A DNA stretch of 64,000 nt from Aureococcus anophagefferens (taxonomy: Eukaryota > Sar > Pelagophyceae > Pelagomonadales > Pelagomonadaceae). The notes below the pieces were generated by a model. It searched no databases. It was not told where the DNA came from and saw only the letters and a program-made list of their open reading frames with translations. Below are positions 59,644-64,000 of the stretch, piece by piece. The stretch spans positions 143,477-207,476 of the forward strand of contig NW_008705571.1 in NCBI RefSeq assembly GCF_000186865.1. Direction: 5' to 3'. The first letter of the stretch is position 1. Every line of letters starts with the position of its first letter. The position numbers and the translations under genes are program-made.

Positions 59644-62103
59644 TTAGAACCAGCCCCGCTCCTCCTGCTGCTGGCGGAGGCGCCGCGCGTTCGCGCGAAA
59701 GTCCGCCGCGGCGCACTCGAGGCCCGCGGCCTTGTCGTTGAGCTGCTCGAGCTGCTCGCCGCGCTTCTGGAGCGCCTCCATGCCCTCGGCCAGCGCCCCG
59801 GCGGGGTTGTCACGCCGCGCCGCGGGCGGCGGCGGCGGCGCGGGCGGCGGCGCGGGCGCGCGCGCCGCGCGCCGCTTGTTGAAGCAGGCGTCGCAGCTTC
59901 GCAGCATTTCGGCGACGCCGCCCTCCTTCAAGCTCCTCCGGCGCCGCGCGGCGTTCGCCGCCGCGCGCGCGCCCGTCGTCGGCCCCGCGTCCGGCGGCGG
60001 CGGCGCGCGGAGGTGGCATTTCTTCGAGGAGCAGGCGCCGCAGCAGAGGATGCCGCAGAAGCGGCAGTGGTGCCGCCGGTGCACGAGCGTGAAGTGGAAG
60101 TCGCAGAGGAGGCACTTGGGCGACGCCGCGTCGTCGGTCCAGGCGTGCGCGGGCGCCGCGGCCGGCGGCGCGTCGGACTCCGCGGGCGCGAGCGCGGCCC
60201 AGGCGGCGCGCTCCGCGGCGAAGGCGCCGCGCGCGCTCGGCCGCGCGCCGCCGCGGACCAGGGCCGCCGCCGCCGCGGCGTTGGCGCCCGCCGCGTCGAG
60301 GGGCGTGCGGCCGTCGCGGCCGACGGCGTTGGGCCGCGCGCCCGCGGCGAGCAGCGCGGCGACCGTCGCCTCGTCGCCGTTGGCCGCCGCGCGGTGGAGC
60401 GGCGCGTGCCCCGCGTCGTCGGCCTCGTTCGGGTCGCGGCCGAGGTCGCGGCAGAGCATCTCGCAGGCGCGCGCGTGGCCCCGGGCCGCGGCGGCGCCCA
60501 GGGCCGTCTCGCCGCCGGCCGCGGCGTCGTCGGCGCCGCCCGCCTCCAGCAGCGCGCGCAGCGCCGCGGCCGCGGGCGACCCCGGCGGCGCGTGCTCGCA
60601 GACCCGCGACGCCGCGAGCGCGAAGAAGGGCGTGCGCCCCCGCGCGTCGCGCGCGCGCGCGTCCGCGCCCGCGGTGAGGAGCGCGGCGATCGCCGGCCGG
60701 TGGCCGAACGCCGCGGCGACCTGTGCCGGAATCAACCACTGGTTTGGGACGTCCCGACCAAACTTTGAAATTCTCTCGCTCGGTCACATCGAAGTCGATT
60801 CGGCTGATTTTTGAACTGATCGATTGCTCTCATCGAGTTCTCGAAGCACAGCGGAAATGTTTGTGTCAAAACGGTCGCATACGCGCACATTGAAGTCGGG
60901 TTGAAGATTTGATTCGCACACAGGCGGCGACGTGCAGCGGCGCGGCGCCGCGGAAGTCCGCCGCGTCGCCCGTGGCGCCCGGCGGCGGCGACGCGGCCGC
61001 GCCCGCGTCGGCGCCCGCGTCGACGAGCGACCGCACGGCCCTCGCGTCGCCCGCGTAGGCCGCGTAGTGGAGCGGCGCGAAGCCGTCGCCGTCGCGCGCG
61101 TCCAAATCGTCCGCGGCCTTCAACAGCGCGGGCAGCGCGCCCGCGGCGCCGAGGAAGCAGGCGGACCAGAGCGTGCCGCGCATCTTCTCGTGGCGCCAGC
61201 CGATGGTCGCGGCGCCGCCGGCGTCGAGCTCCCGCGCGACGCCGAGGAACGCGGCGGCGACGTGCCGGAGCCAGCCTGGGCAGCAAAAGGGTGATTCAAC
61301 GTCGCTTCAATGTGAGTGTTCCGCGCGCGCGCGTTCCGGAAAAAGCATCCACGCTTCGAGACCGTTCCGAGAGATGATCGCTCGTCCAAAAATCAGCCGA
61401 AACGAGTGGAAAATGGCCGAGATATGAGGCTTTGAAGTTGGGAATTTCGCTCTCTTGTCCTGCCCTGGAGCCAGCCGTCGAGGTCCGCCGCGTCCGCGGC
61501 CAGGAAGCGGAAGCTCCGCGCCGTCGTGCCGATCTCGAAGCAGGGCTTCGCGTGGCTCGCGGCCAGGTCCCACCGGAGGTCCTCGACGTAGAGCACGTCG
61601 GCCCAGGGCACGCACTGCTTCGCGAGCAGCGGGCACGTCCCGTCGTCGTCGTCGTCCGTCGCGGACGACGCGCCGCTGCCGCGCCACCAGCCGTGCTTCT
61701 CGCCGTCGGCGCGCGTCGCCACGATGAGGGCGTCGTTCAGCACGAAGACCTCGCGCGCGTGCTCGCGCTTGAACGTCGCCTCCGTGCCGACCTTTTGCAG
61801 GCAGCCGCCGTGGACGACGCGCCGCATGCGCTCCTCGGGCAGCGCCGCGCCGCCGCCGGCGAGGGCGTCGCCCGCCTCCAGGCGGGCGAAGAGCGCCTCG
61901 ACCCGGTCGAGCTCCGCGGGGCTCGCCATGACCTGGAGGCCGGTGGTGACGGGCACGGCGGACTCGCGCACGTCGGCCTCCAGCATGGCGGCGACGAGCG
62001 CCGCGTCGAGGTCGTCGTCGTCGTCGTCGTTCGCGGCGTGGTGGTGCGCGAGATATTGCTCCGCGGCCTTGGCCCCGGTCACCGAGGACGCGCGGTCGTC
62101 CAT
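59644..62103 (-). CDS. PH - ankyrin - FYVE - R-SNARE-like protein with two introners
   Basis: The minus-strand exons are 62103-61476, 61275-60932 and 60720-59644 (682 aa). Exon 1 holds a PH domain (GGCLQKVGTEATFKREHAREVFVLNDALIV as two strands; FEIGTTARSFRFLAADAADL; closing Trp in DGWL). Exons 2-3 have ~6 ankyrin units (FAPLHYAAYAGDARAV, GHAPLHRAAANGDEATVAA). Residues ~526-556 are a FYVE finger (CLLCDFHFTLVHRRHHCRFC, then GILCCGACSS) with the RRHHCR PtdIns3P motif. The last ~45 residues (MEALQKRGEQLEQLNDKAA, then DFRANARRL) match an R-SNARE coil, without a membrane anchor. Removing A4 and B6 gives LDG|WLRHVAA and PLH|VAAAFGHR. An endosomal membrane role is inferred. Start 62103; a further ATG lies at 62172. 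Confidence 0.85.
60721..60923 (-). mobile_element. Introner B6 (203 bp)
   Basis: The perfect duplication GCGGCGAC lies at 60713-60720 and 60924-60931. In host sense the donor is GTCGCCGC and the acceptor end is GATTCCGGCACAG. The intron 60721-60931 is GT-AG, 211 nt, phase 0, sense. Both ends keep CTGTG, suggesting youth. Confidence 0.93.
61276..61467 (+). mobile_element. Introner A4 (192 bp), antisense to its host
   Basis: The perfect duplication GAGCCAGC lies at 61268-61275 and 61468-61475. In host sense the donor is GCTGGCTC and the acceptor end is TTTTGCTGCCCAG. The intron 61276-61475 is GC-AG, 200 nt, phase 1. The element is sense on plus, the host on minus, so the opposite terminal repeat serves as acceptor compared with A1-A3. 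Confidence 0.92.
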
Positions 62104-62195
62104 TCTGCCAGTCCTGATGGTCCAGACCGAGGCTGCCCCAGGGGAAACATCGCGGCAATGGGGCTTCACCATTGTCCTCTCGATCGCGCACAGCA

Positions 62196-63104
62196 ATGCG
62201 CCGCCTTTTGGTGGTGGCTGCGTCGGCCAGCGCGCTGCAGCGCAGCAGCCAGAGCATCCGATTACCGACGCGCCGGCACTCCTCGGTCCGCAACGCGCTG
62301 CAATCGGCAGTCGAACGACTGCGCGCGGCGTCCGTCGCCGAGCCCGAGGCGAGCGCCGAGTGGCTGCTGGCGCACGTCCTCGGCGCGACGAGCCGGAGCG
62401 CCGTGGCGCAGGCCGTCGCGGCGCGGGACGACTTGGACCCCGCCGCCGCGGCGCGCTTCGACGCCATGGTGGCGCGGCGGCTGCGGCGCGAGCCGACGCA
62501 GTACATCGTCGGGCGCTGGGCGTTCCACGACGTCGAGCTCGAGGTCGCGCCGCCCGTGCTCATCCCGCGGCCGGAGACGGAGGAGCTCGTGGACCTCGTC
62601 CTGGACTGGTGGCCCGGCGGCCCGGCGCGCTTCGCGGACGTCGGCAGCGGCTCCGGCGCGCTCGGCCTCGCGCTCCTCAACGCGCTCCCGCCGGGCTCGA
62701 GCTGCGTCGCCGTCGACGTCGAGCCGGCGGCCGTCGCGCTGTCGCGGCGCAACGCGGCGAGCCTCGGCTTCGACGCCGCGCGGTACCGCGTCGACGAGCG
62801 CGGCGCCGCGGACCTCGAGGGCGCCTTCGACTTCGTGGTCTCGAACCCGCCCTACATCCCCACGGCGGACCTCGCGGGGCTGGCCCCCGAGGTGCTCGAC
62901 TTCGAGGACCGCGGCGCGCTCGACGGCGGCGCCGACGGCCTCGACGTCGCGCGCGACGTGCTCGACGGCGCGCGGCGGTGCGGAGCTCGCGCGGTCTGGA
63001 TGGAGCTCGACGAGACGGGCCCCGCGCGCCTCTCGTCCATCGTCGCCTGCGAGACCTACGTCGACTTCGCGGGCCGACCGCGGTTCGTACGGGTACCAAT
63101 CTAG
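62196..63104 (+). CDS. PRMC: PrmC/HemK: release-factor glutamine N5-methyltransferase, organellar
   Basis: This 302-aa protein has an Arg/Ser-rich leader (MRRLLVVAASASALQRSSQS) for plastid or mitochondrion. The N-terminal helical domain (AEWLLAHVLGATSRS, AMVARRLRREPTQYIVGRW) is followed by LIPRPETEELVDLVL, SAM motif I FADVGSGSGALGLALL, motif II VAVDVEPAAVALSRRNA and the catalytic NPPY in VSNPPYIPTADLAG (~217). It methylates the Gln of the GGQ motif of organellar release factors. The C-terminus (LDETGPARLSSIVA...FAGRPRFVRV) fits the family end. The start at 62196 opens the leader, 92 bp from the divergent PH-FYVE gene. Confidence 0.9.
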   Translation: MRRLLVVAASASALQRSSQSIRLPTRRHSSVRNALQSAVERLRAASVAEPEASAEWLLAHVLGATSRSAVAQAVAARDDLDPAAAARFDAMVARRLRREPTQYIVGRWAFHDVELEVAPPVLIPRPETEELVDLVLDWWPGGPARFADVGSGSGALGLALLNALPPGSSCVAVDVEPAAVALSRRNAASLGFDAARYRVDERGAADLEGAFDFVVSNPPYIPTADLAGLAPEVLDFEDRGALDGGADGLDVARDVLDGARRCGARAVWMELDETGPARLSSIVACETYVDFAGRPRFVRVPI

Positions 63105-63193
63105 GGGCTTCTTAGGGTCGTCGAACGAGCGGTGCGGGGCGAATTGAGTACGCGGGCGCGGCGGTGGCGTCCAGTCCGTACACACGAGCGCGA

Positions 63194-63514
63194 CTACGAG
63201 GTCGCCGAGAGCAACAGGGAGCCGGGCAGGCACGGCACGACGTACTTCACGCAGAGGTTCCGCGGCCGCTTCAAGATCGTGCCGCACGCCTCGACGTCCG
63301 GCGAGGGCGTCGCGCGCTCTCGTCGGCTCTGCGAGTTCGGCACCGTCGCCGCCCGCGTCCGCGCGAGGGTGTCGCTCAGGCTCACGTTGTTGTGCATGTC
63401 GTCGAGGTCGACCTCGGCCATGAGAAGCTCCTCGTCCTCCAGGAAGGAAGTTTGCGGGCTGGTGTGCTCGAGCTCCAGTTCGTACTCCAGCTCGAGCCCT
63501 TCGCCCTTCTCCAT
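63194..63514 (-). CDS. Small acidic hypothetical protein
   Basis: This 106-aa frame is on minus, starting MEKGEGLELEYELELEHTSP. The N-terminal half is rich in Glu/Asp/Leu; the C-terminal half (KRPRNLCVKYVVPCLPGSLL) is basic and hydrophobic. Third positions are almost all G or C, as in true genes here, which supports it against the overlapping plus frame. No domain is recognised. Missing exons are possible. Confidence 0.5.
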   Translation of the reverse strand: MEKGEGLELEYELELEHTSPQTSFLEDEELLMAEVDLDDMHNNVSLSDTLARTRAATVPNSQSRRERATPSPDVEACGTILKRPRNLCVKYVVPCLPGSLLLSATS

Positions 63515-64000
63515 GCTCGCGGCGCGATCGGGCTGCCCGCCCGAGCAGCTACGCGCTCGTCCGGCGATGTGGCAACCGAAAGGGATGGCGTGTTATTTCG
63601 CCTCGCTCCCGGCACCGAGGCACCGATCGACGTTTTGATGCTTTACTTCGCGTTTTATACTAGTAGATCTACCTCAACGATAGCCTTTGCTTTGCGTGAA
63701 GCGTTTGACGGCGCGCTGCGATGGGATGGCCGTCTTTGAGGGCCCGCCGCTCCGCGAATATGCAGAATTGTGCAACGATCCCAGCAGCTGCGAGGGCCGC
63801 AAGGATGAGGGTGAGGCACATGCGAAGACGCGGCGCTCATACGACAGCGTGGCGACTGGAACGGGGAGGTAGAGTGGGTGGGAAGCGACGCGCTGCCCCC
63901 TCGCGACCCCTCTAAGATAGTTTTCGAGCCATCGCAGCAGCGGAGATCGTTCTTTATCGACCCCGTCGCGTCCAACCCGGCGGGTTCCTCGGGGGAGCCC
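63515..64000. other. Right-edge stretch with no confident gene
   Basis: Short frames on both strands have mixed codon usage and no domain. The part from ~63640 to 63860 is less GC-rich than the rest. It may be the 5' flank of the small minus gene or of a gene beyond the edge. Confidence 0.5.

Noticed and set aside
63132..63638. Plus-strand frame near the right edge
   Set aside because: It is Ser/Arg-rich with poor third-position bias; the minus frame in the same place has stronger coding character.
1..64000. Giant-virus or bacterial origin of the window
   Set aside because: Spliced introns, introners, CSN8, PKD2-like channel, nucleoplasmin-like and PDHK-type genes are eukaryotic nuclear; no capsid, packaging ATPase or operon structure was seen.

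Overview
The window is nuclear DNA of a very GC-rich, compact eukaryotic alga. A pelagophyte stramenopile close to Aureococcus anophagefferens is the best fit. Three things support this: secreted proteins built of 'APTxxPT' repeats, a plastid leader with an ASAFAP-like cleavage site (ASHA|FVVP at 34288), and ten copies of a short transposon-like element that acts as an intron. The last is the introner phenomenon already known from Aureococcus and Micromonas. The species call is an inference. One run of 50 N (16134-16183) marks a scaffold join.

The main find is the introner system. Ten elements of 186-204 bp (subfamily A: 3426, 18311, 18850, 61276; subfamily B: 13082, 27213, 41876, 42955, 58864, 60721) sit inside seven genes. 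Each is flanked by an 8-bp target-site duplication. Removing the element plus one duplicate restores an uninterrupted reading frame in all ten. The acceptor CAG is the last three bases of the element. The donor GT or GC is the first two bases of the duplication. Six of ten introns are therefore GC-AG. Both element orientations splice, because both ends carry a CTG...CAG inverted terminus.

Layout. 1-5.2 kb: a partial minus-strand gene, a probably acylated PH-like protein, a fucosyltransferase-like protein, and a secreted cysteine-containing protein. 5.2-11.7 kb: an accessory region with a 6 x 162-bp minisatellite, a secreted sulfotransferase, an AT-richer island, and a PT-repeat/beta-roll/sushi surface protein. 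11.7-19.5 kb: two unrecognised minus-strand genes, a ThiD-ThiE fusion, a degenerate metallophosphatase, and a Zn2Cys6 regulator. 19.5-30.2 kb: one giant IQ/WW/Tudor-like/B-box protein. 30.4-36.6 kb: a nucleoplasmin-like protein, CSN8, two coiled-coil paralogs, and a possible ciliary protein. 36.7-44.2 kb: an EamA transporter, ClpX, an ankyrin protein, and an LRR protein. 44.3-57 kb: a giant polycystin-type channel, a small plastid-type protein, a sulfotransferase-glycosyltransferase fusion, and a PDHK/BCKDK kinase. 57.3-64 kb: a TFIIS-N protein, a four-EF-hand protein, a PH-ankyrin-FYVE-SNARE protein, PrmC/HemK, and a small acidic protein.

Thirty genes are called. They strongly alternate in strand. 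Seven of ten convergent pairs have stop codons only 5-49 bp apart, and most divergent pairs share 70-280 bp, so genes here are packed tail-to-tail and head-to-head. There is no pathway cluster; the genes are functionally independent.
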